A stretch of DNA of 37,610 bases from Actinomycetota bacterium (lineage in GTDB: Bacteria > Actinomycetota > Acidimicrobiia > Acidimicrobiales > MedAcidi-G1). The DNA is taken from the NCBI GenBank assembly GCA_014381745.1, contig JACNLA010000034.1:30645-68254 (forward strand), read 5' to 3'. Of this stretch, positions 24,594 through 32,024 are shown piece after piece (the first letter of the stretch is position 1; each line of letters begins with the position of its first letter). The notes under the pieces are model-generated. The model was not told the DNA's origin. It was given only the letters and a program-made list of their open reading frames with translations, and did no database searches. Position numbers and translations under genes: made by a program.

Positions 24594-26515
24594 CGGAAGC
24601 GACACACTGCGGTAGTTGGGGGTCGCCGATCACCGCAGGCCTCCTGGTGGCGGGCGCTGCATCGCCGGGGGAGGTCGTTGTCGACGGCGGCCGGGTCTGG
24701 TGGTCCGAGTCGCGTCCCGACGAGGGCGGACGAACTGTGGTTCTGTGTAACGGTGTTGAGGCTGTCGCCCCCGCGGTGAACGTCCGCACCCTCGTGCACG
24801 AGTACGGGGGTGCGGCTTGGTGGGCTTTTGACGGGGTTCTCGTCTACAGCGACCATTCTGATCAGCGGCTCTACAGGTTGGATGCGGGTGGTTCGCCCCT
24901 TGCGCTCACGCCTCAACCGGATGTCCCACGGGGGCTCAGGTATGCCGACGGTCGGCCCACTCCCGATGGCCGCTGGTACGTGTGTGTCCGGGAGGTCCAC
25001 GGGGTGGGCGTTGAGCCGGCGAACCAGTTGGTGGCCGTGGCGCTCGATGGATCGCTACGGGTTGAGGTCCTGGTTTCAGGTCCCGACTTCGTGTCATCGC
25101 CGCGCATAGCGCCCGATGGTGGACGACTGGCCTGGATCCAGTGGGACCACCCGAACCTGCCCTGGGATGACACCGAGCTGTGGGTAGCTGACCTTGGCGA
25201 CGGTGCCGTCTCCGCCGCATGTGCTGTCAACGGGGTGGGCGGTGATGAGGCCGGTTCAGGTGAGTCGTTCTTCCAGCCGGAGTGGAGCCCGGACGGGGTG
25301 CTCCACGTCGTGACCGATCGTGATGGCTGGTGGCACCTCCATCGGCTGGCCGACGATGGTTCGCTGGTGCAGCTCACCTCGGGAGTGTTTGAGGTTGCAA
25401 CCCCGCAGTGGGTGTTTGGCCTGTTCAGGTACGCCTTCGTGGGTGATGAGGTCTGGTTTGCCCGTCGCGTGGAGGGGGTTGACAGGCTGTCGGTCCTGGC
25501 CGCCGACGGCACCATCACGGACTTGGACGTGGATGCGACGTCGATTGGCTCGGTGTCGGCATTCGGCGATGGAGTCGTGGCGGTTGCGGCGTCTTGGGTG
25601 ACCGAGCCGGCGGTGGTCGTCATCGGTCCGGGTGGCATTGAGGTGCTCGGCAGCCGCCGTGACCTGGGTCTGGAAGCGGCGTGGTTCCCGGTGCCCGAGG
25701 CGGTCTCCTTTCCGACGTCGCAGGGTGAGGTGGCACACGCCCTCGTGTACCCGCCGACCAACCCCGACTACCGGGTTCCCGACGGGGAGCGTCCGCCGCT
25801 GCTTGTGCTGGCCCACGGCGGTCCGACGGGTGCGGCCCGTACCCAGCTGCAGTTGGCCATCGCCTATTGGACAAGCCGCGGTTTTGTCGTGGCTGACGTG
25901 GACTATCGGGGATCAACCGGTTACGGGCGTCCGTACCGTCACCGTCTCTGGGGCCACTGGGGTGTTCTGGACGTCGAGGACTGCGTCGGTGTCGCCAGCT
26001 TCCTGTCCGACAGGGGCGATGTGGACCCGGAGCGCATGGCGATCAAGGGTGGAAGTGCCGGTGGTTTCACGGTGTTGGCGGCGGTCACCTTCCACGATGT
26101 GTTCACGGCTGGGGCCAGCCGCTATGGCGTGGCGGACCTGGCGGCGCTGGCTGCTGACACGCACAAGTTCGAGGCCCGTTACCTGGATCGTCTGGTTGGC
26201 GTGTGGCCGGATGACGAGACCATCTATGCGGAGCGGTCCCCGATCAACCACACCGACCGGCTCGCTACGCCGATGCTGTTGCTGCAGGGAGCTGAGGATC
26301 CGATCGTTCCGCCGAATCAGGCGCGCAGCATGGCAGACGCTTTGAAGGGCAAGGGTGTCCCGTTCGCGTACCTGGAGTTTCCCGATGAGGGCCACGGTTT
26401 CAGGAGGGCTCCCAACATCATCCGGGCACTGGAGGCTGAGCTGTCGTTCTTTGCCCAACGCTTCGGGTTCCAGCCGGCCGACGATCTTCCGCCTCTCGTG
26501 GTGGAGGGCGCCTGA
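24584..26515 (+). CDS. S9 family (prolyl oligopeptidase-like) serine peptidase
   Basis: A 643-residue protein with an N-terminal beta-propeller (to about 370) and a C-terminal alpha/beta-hydrolase domain. The triad is Ser491 in KGGSAGGF, Asp572 in GAEDPIVPP and His604 in DEGHGF; VLAHGGPTG forms the oxyanion region. GSWGSPIT near the start is where acylaminoacyl-peptidase-like members begin. No signal peptide, so cytoplasmic peptide trimming is likely. ATG 24584 overlaps the response regulator by 10 bases, suggesting one transcript with the two-component genes. Confidence 0.92.
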   Translation: MGVAEATHCGSWGSPITAGLLVAGAASPGEVVVDGGRVWWSESRPDEGGRTVVLCNGVEAVAPAVNVRTLVHEYGGAAWWAFDGVLVYSDHSDQRLYRLDAGGSPLALTPQPDVPRGLRYADGRPTPDGRWYVCVREVHGVGVEPANQLVAVALDGSLRVEVLVSGPDFVSSPRIAPDGGRLAWIQWDHPNLPWDDTELWVADLGDGAVSAACAVNGVGGDEAGSGESFFQPEWSPDGVLHVVTDRDGWWHLHRLADDGSLVQLTSGVFEVATPQWVFGLFRYAFVGDEVWFARRVEGVDRLSVLAADGTITDLDVDATSIGSVSAFGDGVVAVAASWVTEPAVVVIGPGGIEVLGSRRDLGLEAAWFPVPEAVSFPTSQGEVAHALVYPPTNPDYRVPDGERPPLLVLAHGGPTGAARTQLQLAIAYWTSRGFVVADVDYRGSTGYGRPYRHRLWGHWGVLDVEDCVGVASFLSDRGDVDPERMAIKGGSAGGFTVLAAVTFHDVFTAGASRYGVADLAALAADTHKFEARYLDRLVGVWPDDETIYAERSPINHTDRLATPMLLLQGAEDPIVPPNQARSMADALKGKGVPFAYLEFPDEGHGFRRAPNIIRALEAELSFFAQRFGFQPADDLPPLVVEGA

Positions 26516-26594
26516 ACCGACGGGGACGTGAACATCGTGTGACGACTGCCGGAACTCGGTTGCGGGCCGGGTCGGGTCGGGGCACGCTCTACGG

Positions 26595-28163
26595 ATGGCA
26601 AGGGTGCTTGTAACCGAGGAGATCGCCGAGAGCGGTCTGGACCTGCTCAGGGAGGGCGGTCACGAGGTCGATCTGCAGCCGGGCCTGAACGGTGCTGATC
26701 TGATTGCAGCTCTCGAGGGAGCGTCGGCGCTCATTGTCAGGTCGGCCACGCAGGTCACGGCCGAGGTCCTGGATTCCATCGAAGGCCTTCTGGTCGTCGG
26801 GCGTGCAGGTATAGGCCTCGACAACGTGGATGTCCGCTGCGCCACCCGCCATGGCGTGATGGTTGTCAATGCTCCGCTCTCGAACTCAATTTCGGCCGCT
26901 GAGCACACCATGGCGCTGCTTCTCGCCCAGGCCCGCTGTATTCCACAGGCCCACGCCGATCTGGTCGGTGGTTCCTGGAACCGGTCGCGCTGGCAGGGTG
27001 TCGAGGTTGCCGACAAGACGCTCGGCATCGTCGGTCTGGGTCGTATCGGTCGCCTGGTTGCAGAGCGTGCGTCTGCGTTCGGTATGCGTGTTGTGGCCCA
27101 TGACCCGTTTGTGGTCGAGGAGAGCATCAGGAACCTGAACATCTCGATGCTGGACCTGATCGAGGTGGTGGAGCAGTCCGATTTCCTGACCCTGCATCTT
27201 GCCCGCACCCCCGACACGGTCGGGTTGGTCGATGCCGAGTTGTTGGCGTTGGCAAAGCCGGGTCAGCGCATCGTGAACGTGGCCCGGGGAGGAATTGTCG
27301 ACGAACAGGCGCTCGCCGACGCGATCCGATCGGGGAGGATCGCCGGGGCCGCCATCGACGTCTTTGCCGAGGAGCCCACCACCGAGTCGCCTCTGTTCGA
27401 CCTCGAGCAGGTGGTTGTCACCCCGCACCTCGGTGCCAGCACCACCGAGGCCCAGGACAAGGCCGGTGCCACCATCGCCGAGCAGGTGCTCCTTGCCCTT
27501 GCCGGCGACTACGTGCCGTTCGCAGTGAACGTCGATGTCGGCGAGGCTCCCGAGGCGATCCGACCGTTCGTGCCGTTGGCCGAGAAGTTGGGCGAGGTGT
27601 TCGGTGCCCTGTCGGGTCGCCTGCCCGATCGTCTGGATGTGGAGTTTCGCGGTCAGGTGGGCGAGGTCGACGACAGGCTGGCGACCCTGGCGGTTGTCAA
27701 GGGTCTCCTCAACCGGGTGGTGGCCGAGGCCGTCACCTACGTGAACGCAGACGAGATGGCACGGGAGAGGGGCATCGACGTGCGAACCATCTCCTCGGCC
27801 GTCGCCACCGACTATCTGAACACCATCACCCTGCGTTCCGGCGACCTTGCGTTGTCGGGAACCCTGGCAGGGATGGCGGCCGAGGCTCGGATCGTGATGA
27901 TCGACGACCACCCGGTTGACGTGCGGCCCTCTGACCACATGCTGGTTGTCCGCAACGACGACCGTCCCGGGATGGTCGGCCTGGTGGGAACCCTTGTGGG
28001 GGATGCCGGCATCAACGTGGCGAACATGACGGTCGGCCACGATGAGGGCGGCTCGACCGCCGTGATGGTGCTGGCCACCGACCAACCGGTTGGTGCCGAC
28101 GTGGTGGAGAACCTTGCCGGGTGTGAGGGGATCCTCAGCGTTCAGGCAGTTGACCTGATCTGA
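26595..28163 (+). CDS. serA: D-3-phosphoglycerate dehydrogenase
   Basis: A 522-residue type I (long) PGDH, first enzyme of serine synthesis. NAD loop GLGRIG (147-152); catalytic Arg231 (VARGG), Glu260 and His278 (PHLGAST). After the catalytic core come the ASB intervening domain (about 315-440) and a C-terminal ACT domain (about 448-522, VRNDDRPGMVGLVGTLVGD) for serine feedback, as in mycobacterial SerA. The upstream 79 bases show no clear Shine-Dalgarno. The next feature is the leuA attenuator. Confidence 0.96.
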   Translation: MARVLVTEEIAESGLDLLREGGHEVDLQPGLNGADLIAALEGASALIVRSATQVTAEVLDSIEGLLVVGRAGIGLDNVDVRCATRHGVMVVNAPLSNSISAAEHTMALLLAQARCIPQAHADLVGGSWNRSRWQGVEVADKTLGIVGLGRIGRLVAERASAFGMRVVAHDPFVVEESIRNLNISMLDLIEVVEQSDFLTLHLARTPDTVGLVDAELLALAKPGQRIVNVARGGIVDEQALADAIRSGRIAGAAIDVFAEEPTTESPLFDLEQVVVTPHLGASTTEAQDKAGATIAEQVLLALAGDYVPFAVNVDVGEAPEAIRPFVPLAEKLGEVFGALSGRLPDRLDVEFRGQVGEVDDRLATLAVVKGLLNRVVAEAVTYVNADEMARERGIDVRTISSAVATDYLNTITLRSGDLALSGTLAGMAAEARIVMIDDHPVDVRPSDHMLVVRNDDRPGMVGLVGTLVGDAGINVANMTVGHDEGGSTAVMVLATDQPVGADVVENLAGCEGILSVQAVDLI

Positions 28164-28184
28164 GCGGGCTTGGCTGGAACCGGG

Positions 28185-28215
28185 TTGCGGGCGCTACCTC
28201 GACCATGACTACACT
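28185..28215 (+). promoter_or_regulatory. candidate promoter of the leucine leader
   Basis: TTGCGG (28185-28190) and TACACT (28210-28215) are separated by 19 bases, slightly long. The -10 box ends eight bases before ATG 28224 and five before GTG 28221, so the leader peptide mRNA probably begins at its start codon. Confidence 0.4.
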
Positions 28216-28223
28216 TGACCGTG

Positions 28224-28259
28224 ATGCGAACCGACCTCAACCTCCTGCTGCTGACCTAG
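28224..28259 (+). CDS. leucine leader peptide MRTDLNLLLLT
   Basis: An 11-codon frame (ATG 28224, TAG 28257-28259) with five Leu codons out of eleven (CTC, CTC, CTG, CTG, CTG), four of them consecutive. It stands directly before a terminator-like hairpin and then leuA, the classical arrangement of a translation-coupled leucine attenuator, which is known for leuA in Actinobacteria. A preceding in-frame GTG (28221) could also serve as start. Scarce leucyl-tRNA would stall ribosomes on the Leu run and alter folding downstream. Confidence 0.85.
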   Translation: MRTDLNLLLLT

Positions 28260-28261
28260 GG

Positions 28262-28283
28262 CGAGCGCACCCATACGCGTTCG
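28262..28283 (+). promoter_or_regulatory. leader hairpin between leader peptide and terminator
   Basis: CGAGCGC (262-268 of the 28 kb block) pairs with GCGTTCG (277-283), seven pairs with one wobble and an eight-base loop. It begins three bases after the leader stop codon and is the natural candidate for the pause or rearranging stem of the attenuator. Confidence 0.55.
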
Positions 28284-28286
28284 TCC

Positions 28287-28328
28287 GAACCTCCTGAGCC
28301 CAAAGGGCCGGGAGGTTCTCTCGTTTTT
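28287..28328 (+). terminator. leuA attenuator (rho-independent terminator)
   Basis: GAACCTCC (28287-28294) pairs with GGAGGTTC (28311-28318); an inner GCCC/GGGC stem closes an AAA loop, giving about 14 pairs with one bulged A. TTTTT follows at 324-328. It lies 50 bases before the leuA ATG. Its 5' arm shares the 9-mer AACCTCCTG with the leader peptide codons at 28239-28247, so the 3' arm has two alternative partners. Confidence 0.8.
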
Positions 28329-28378
28329 CAGCTGAGATTGACAAGCCAGACACAGACAACACAGGACCGGAGACGGCA

Positions 28379-29953
28379 ATGAGCGATACACAGAACAGAG
28401 AACGGGTGGTCATCTTCGATACCACCCTCCGCGACGGCGAGCAGTCGCCGGGTATCTCGCTCGATACGGGTGAGAAGCTGGAGATCGCAGAGCAGTTGGC
28501 GCGTCTGGGTGTCGACTACATCGAGGCCGGGTTTCCCATCGCCAGTCAGGGCGACTTCGAGGCTGTCCACGCCATCGCCTCGAGCGTGCGTGGTCCGGTC
28601 ATATGCGGGCTGTCCCGTACCGCCCATAAGGACATCGACCGTTGCTGGGAGGCCATCGAACCGGCCCAGAAGCGTCGGATCCACACCTTCATCGCAACAA
28701 GTCCCACCCACATGGAGCACAAGCTCAAGATGAGCCCTGAGCAGGTGCTGGCCGAGGCGGCTTCGGCGGTGGCGAGGGCCCGCGGCTACACCGACGACGT
28801 GGAGTTCAGTCCCGAGGATGCCTCCCGTTCGGACTTCGATTTCATGTGCGACGTCCTCCAGGCTGCGGTGGACAATGGTGCCGGGACCCTCAACATTCCC
28901 GACACGGTCGGCTATGCCATTCCCGCGGAATGGGCTGGGCGGATCCGTGCCATCAGGGAGAGGGTCACCGGCGACTATGTGATCAGCACGCACTGTCACA
29001 ACGACCTGGGGCTTGCAGTGGCCAACTCTCTTGCAGCCGTGCAGGCTGGTGCCAGGCAGGTGGAGTGCACGGTGAACGGCATCGGGGAGCGGGCGGGTAA
29101 CGCCGCCATGGAGGAGATCGTCATGGCGATACGTACCCGTCCCGACACCTATGACACCGTCGAGACCAGCATCAGGACCGAGGAATTGGCAAGGTCGTCG
29201 CGGATGGTGAGCCGCCTCACGGGCTATCCGGTTCAGTTCAACAAGGCTGTCGTTGGGCGCAACGCCTTCGCCCACGAGGCTGGCATCCATCAGCATGGTG
29301 TGCTCAACGAGCGCACCACCTACGAGATCATGGATCCCTCCGTGGTGGGCCAGGGTGAGAGCAAGCTGGTGCTCGGCAAGCATTCGGGTCGCGCCGCTTT
29401 CAAAGACGCCCTTTTGAAGATGGGTATCGAGATTCAGGGTGATGCTCTCAACGCCGCGTTCACCCGCTTCAAGGAGTTGGCGGACCGCAAGGTGCAGCTC
29501 ACCGATGCCGATCTGGAGGCGTTGGTAGCTGAGGAGATGGGCGACAGGGTCGAGGCCACCTTTTCGCTTGTCAGCATCGACGTCAGGGCCGGCAGCCAGA
29601 CGACTCCTTCGGCCGACCTGGTCATGCGGGTGCGGGGCGAGGAGAAGGCGGTTTCGGTCGAGGGTTCAGGCATGGTCGACGCCTCTTGCACGGCGGTCAA
29701 GATCGCCACGGGCATCGACGGTCACCTCACCGACTACAACGTGATGTCGGTGACCGGTGGCGTCGACGCCCTTGCCGACGTGGCCCTCTCGTTTGAGAGC
29801 AGCGACGGCCTGAAGGTGTCGGGGCGCGGGCTCGCCAACGATGTGGTGGAGGCGTCTGCCCGTGCGTTCATCTCTGCGCTCAACAAGATCGCCCGAGTTC
29901 GCGACACGGGCGAAGACCCCAATGCGGTGGACAGGCCCGGCCACCTGGGCTGA
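28379..29953 (+). CDS. leuA: 2-isopropylmalate synthase
   Basis: A 524-residue LeuA, first committed step of leucine synthesis (acetyl-CoA plus 2-oxoisovalerate). [14 protein letters not shown] (12-25) opens the TIM barrel; [12 protein letters not shown] supplies the metal-binding histidines; [13 protein letters not shown] and [15 protein letters not shown] follow. The C-terminal LeuA dimer domain (about 390-510) is present, so leucine feedback is expected in addition to the transcriptional attenuator upstream. GGAG precedes ATG 28379. leuC and leuD lie 5 kb away on the other strand; leuB is not in the window. Confidence 0.97.
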   Translation: MSDTQNRERVVIFDTTLRDGEQSPGISLDTGEKLEIAEQLARLGVDYIEAGFPIASQGDFEAVHAIASSVRGPVICGLSRTAHKDIDRCWEAIEPAQKRRIHTFIATSPTHMEHKLKMSPEQVLAEAASAVARARGYTDDVEFSPEDASRSDFDFMCDVLQAAVDNGAGTLNIPDTVGYAIPAEWAGRIRAIRERVTGDYVISTHCHNDLGLAVANSLAAVQAGARQVECTVNGIGERAGNAAMEEIVMAIRTRPDTYDTVETSIRTEELARSSRMVSRLTGYPVQFNKAVVGRNAFAHEAGIHQHGVLNERTTYEIMDPSVVGQGESKLVLGKHSGRAAFKDALLKMGIEIQGDALNAAFTRFKELADRKVQLTDADLEALVAEEMGDRVEATFSLVSIDVRAGSQTTPSADLVMRVRGEEKAVSVEGSGMVDASCTAVKIATGIDGHLTDYNVMSVTGGVDALADVALSFESSDGLKVSGRGLANDVVEASARAFISALNKIARVRDTGEDPNAVDRPGHLG

Positions 29954-30035
29954 GTGTGTAGGTGGGCGGGGTACCAATCACCTGCTGTTTAGGGCACACT
30001 GGAACCTCAGGGACCGCCGACGAAACGGGGACACC

Positions 30036-30617
30036 ATGGAGATCACGACCGTCAACGCCCATGAGTTGATGAGCCAGCTGGAGAACGGATCCGCTGTGAC
30101 GCTGGTCGACGTTCGTACCAGCGCCGAGTACGAGACGAGGCACATCGCCGGGTCGGTGCACCTGCCGTTGGACCTGCTTGCGGGACGCTGCGAGCAGGTG
30201 GCCGAGGTCGTTGGTCCGCTTGTGCTGGTCTGTGAGTCCGGCCAGCGGGCCGCCCAGGCCGGTGAGCGCCTGGCTGCAGCCGGATGTGAGACGGCCAGAG
30301 TGCTCGACGGTGGTGTGATCGCATGGAACGAGGCCGGCGGCGACCTGGTGCTCGGTAAGTCTCGGTGGGCAATGGACCGCCAGGTTCGCTTCACGGCGGG
30401 CCTGCTCGTTGTGGCCGGCTTTGCCCTGAACGCGGCTGTGTCGGGCTTTTGGATTCTCTCGCTGCTCATCGGTGCCGCCCTGGCTACGACTGCGGCGCTC
30501 AACATCTGCCCGATGGCGGTCATGTTGGGGATGCTTCCCTACAACCGGGGTTCCTCGGTCGATGCCGACGGTGCGGTTCAGGCGATCAGGGTCGGAGCGG
30601 CCCCGGCGGGCGCATGA
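30036..30617 (+). CDS. rhodanese with C-terminal DUF2892 membrane hairpin (YgaP-like)
   Basis: A 193-residue protein. Residues 1-110 form a rhodanese domain with the persulfide-carrying Cys66 in VLVCESGQRA. Two membrane helices follow (about 118-165, FTAGLLVVAGFALNAAVSG and LSLLIGAALATTAAL), then NICPMAVMLG, the DUF2892 signature also seen in E. coli YgaP. It would hold sulfane sulfur at the inner face of the membrane. ATG 30036 is where the rhodanese fold starts. Its stop overlaps the next gene (ATGA), so the two are made together. Confidence 0.92.
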   Translation: MEITTVNAHELMSQLENGSAVTLVDVRTSAEYETRHIAGSVHLPLDLLAGRCEQVAEVVGPLVLVCESGQRAAQAGERLAAAGCETARVLDGGVIAWNEAGGDLVLGKSRWAMDRQVRFTAGLLVVAGFALNAAVSGFWILSLLIGAALATTAALNICPMAVMLGMLPYNRGSSVDADGAVQAIRVGAAPAGA

Positions 30618-31999
30618 TCTTCACCCAGTACTACCTGGACTGCCTGTCCCAGGCCTCCTATCTGGTTGGCGACGAGTCGACCGGCAGGGCGGTCGTCGTC
30701 GATCCCCGGCGGGATGTCGGCGAGTACCTGGCCGATGCCGCCGATGCCGGCTTGTCGATCGAGCTGGTCGTTGAAACCCACTTCCATGCCGACTTCCTGT
30801 CGGGTCACCTGGAGATGGCTGCTGCAACGGGCGCCGAGATCGGCTACTCGTCGGTTGCGTCGCCCGAGTTCGACTTTCGGCCTCTGGGCGACGGTGAGCG
30901 TCTGGGACTGGGTGAGGTGGTGCTGGAGTTCAGGCACACCCCGGGCCACACGCCGGAGTCTTTGAGCATGGTGGTCTGGGAGCACGCCGACGATCCTGAG
31001 CCCTACGCGGTGCTGACAGGTGACACCTTGTTCATAGGCGATGTGGGTAGGCCGGACCTGCTGGTGTCCTTTGGCCATTCCCGTGACGAGCTGGCCAGCT
31101 GCCTCTATGACAGCCTCCATCAGCGTCTCATGACCCTTCCCGATGCCACCCGGGTGTTTCCCGGACACGGAGCCGGGTCGGCATGCGGAAAGAACCTGTC
31201 GACCGATACGTCGTCGACCATCGGCGAGCAGCGCCGCAACAACTATGCGATCAAGGCCCCCGACAGGGACACGTTCATCGGCCTGATCACCGAGGGGCAG
31301 CCGACCACACCCGCCTACTTCCCCTATGACGCCGTGTTGAACCAGAGCGAGCACGCCCTGTTGGACGAGGAGCAGCATCCGGCCGGCCTGTCGCTCGACG
31401 ACGTGGACCGGGCTGTAGCCGGCGGCGCTGTCCTGGTCGATGTCCGTGACCCCGAGGACTTCGCCCGAGGTCATCTGGTGGGTGCCATCAACGTGGGCCT
31501 CAACGGTCGCTACGCCGAGTTCGCCGGTTCGGTGGTTCCCGTTGATGTGGACATCGTGTTGTTCGCCGACCCTGGAACCGAGCTTGAGGCCAAGAACCGT
31601 CTGGCCCGCATCGGCTTTGACCGGGTGGTCGGCTGCTTGGTCGATCCCTTCCATGTCATGACGCAGCATCCCGAGCGGACCTCTACGGCGTCGCGCCTGA
31701 CAGCCGGTGTGCTGGTGGACCGGATCGCCGACGTCGATGACCTTCAGGTGGTCGACGTGAGGGCGGTGGGCGAGTGCGGCACAGCGGGTGTCATCCCGGG
31801 TTCGGTGAACCTGCCCGTGTCCATGGTGCGTGAACGAATGGGCGAGCTTTCGTCGGAGCGGCCGACCGTCGTCTACTGCGCAGGTGGCTACCGGTCGTCG
31901 GTGGTCGCAAGCATGCTCAGGTGTGAGGGCTTCGGTGACGTGTCGGACCTGGTGGGTGGCTTTGGCGCCTGGGAGTCCTCTGTCGAGAAGGTGGCCTGA
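30614..31999 (+). CDS. MBL-fold persulfide dioxygenase-like protein with two rhodanese domains
   Basis: A 461-residue fusion. The metallo-beta-lactamase domain carries HFHADFLSGH (56-65), HTPGHTPESL, TGDTLFIGDVGRPDL and FPGHGAG, close to ETHE1/CstB-type persulfide dioxygenases. The first rhodanese domain (about 270-355) has Ala-Asp-Pro at the catalytic loop instead of cysteine (VLFADPGTE) and is probably inactive. The second (about 375-461) has Cys422 in VVYCAGGYRSS and should carry persulfide. With the rhodanese-membrane partner just upstream it looks like a sulfane-sulfur detoxification module, perhaps protecting against sulfide made by the sulfate operon. A CsoR/CstR-type regulator is not seen nearby. 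Confidence 0.9.
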   Translation: MIFTQYYLDCLSQASYLVGDESTGRAVVVDPRRDVGEYLADAADAGLSIELVVETHFHADFLSGHLEMAAATGAEIGYSSVASPEFDFRPLGDGERLGLGEVVLEFRHTPGHTPESLSMVVWEHADDPEPYAVLTGDTLFIGDVGRPDLLVSFGHSRDELASCLYDSLHQRLMTLPDATRVFPGHGAGSACGKNLSTDTSSTIGEQRRNNYAIKAPDRDTFIGLITEGQPTTPAYFPYDAVLNQSEHALLDEEQHPAGLSLDDVDRAVAGGAVLVDVRDPEDFARGHLVGAINVGLNGRYAEFAGSVVPVDVDIVLFADPGTELEAKNRLARIGFDRVVGCLVDPFHVMTQHPERTSTASRLTAGVLVDRIADVDDLQVVDVRAVGECGTAGVIPGSVNLPVSMVRERMGELSSERPTVVYCAGGYRSSVVASMLRCEGFGDVSDLVGGFGAWESSVEKVA

Positions 32000-32024
32000 G
32001 GGCCCGATTCTTGCCCGGTTCCCT

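Noticed and set aside
28328-29383. 351-codon open frame antisense to leuA
   Set aside because: Shadow of leuA third-position GC bias; no family features.
30578-31669. 363-codon open frame antisense to the MBL-rhodanese gene
   Set aside because: No motif or start signal; sense strand gene is unambiguous.
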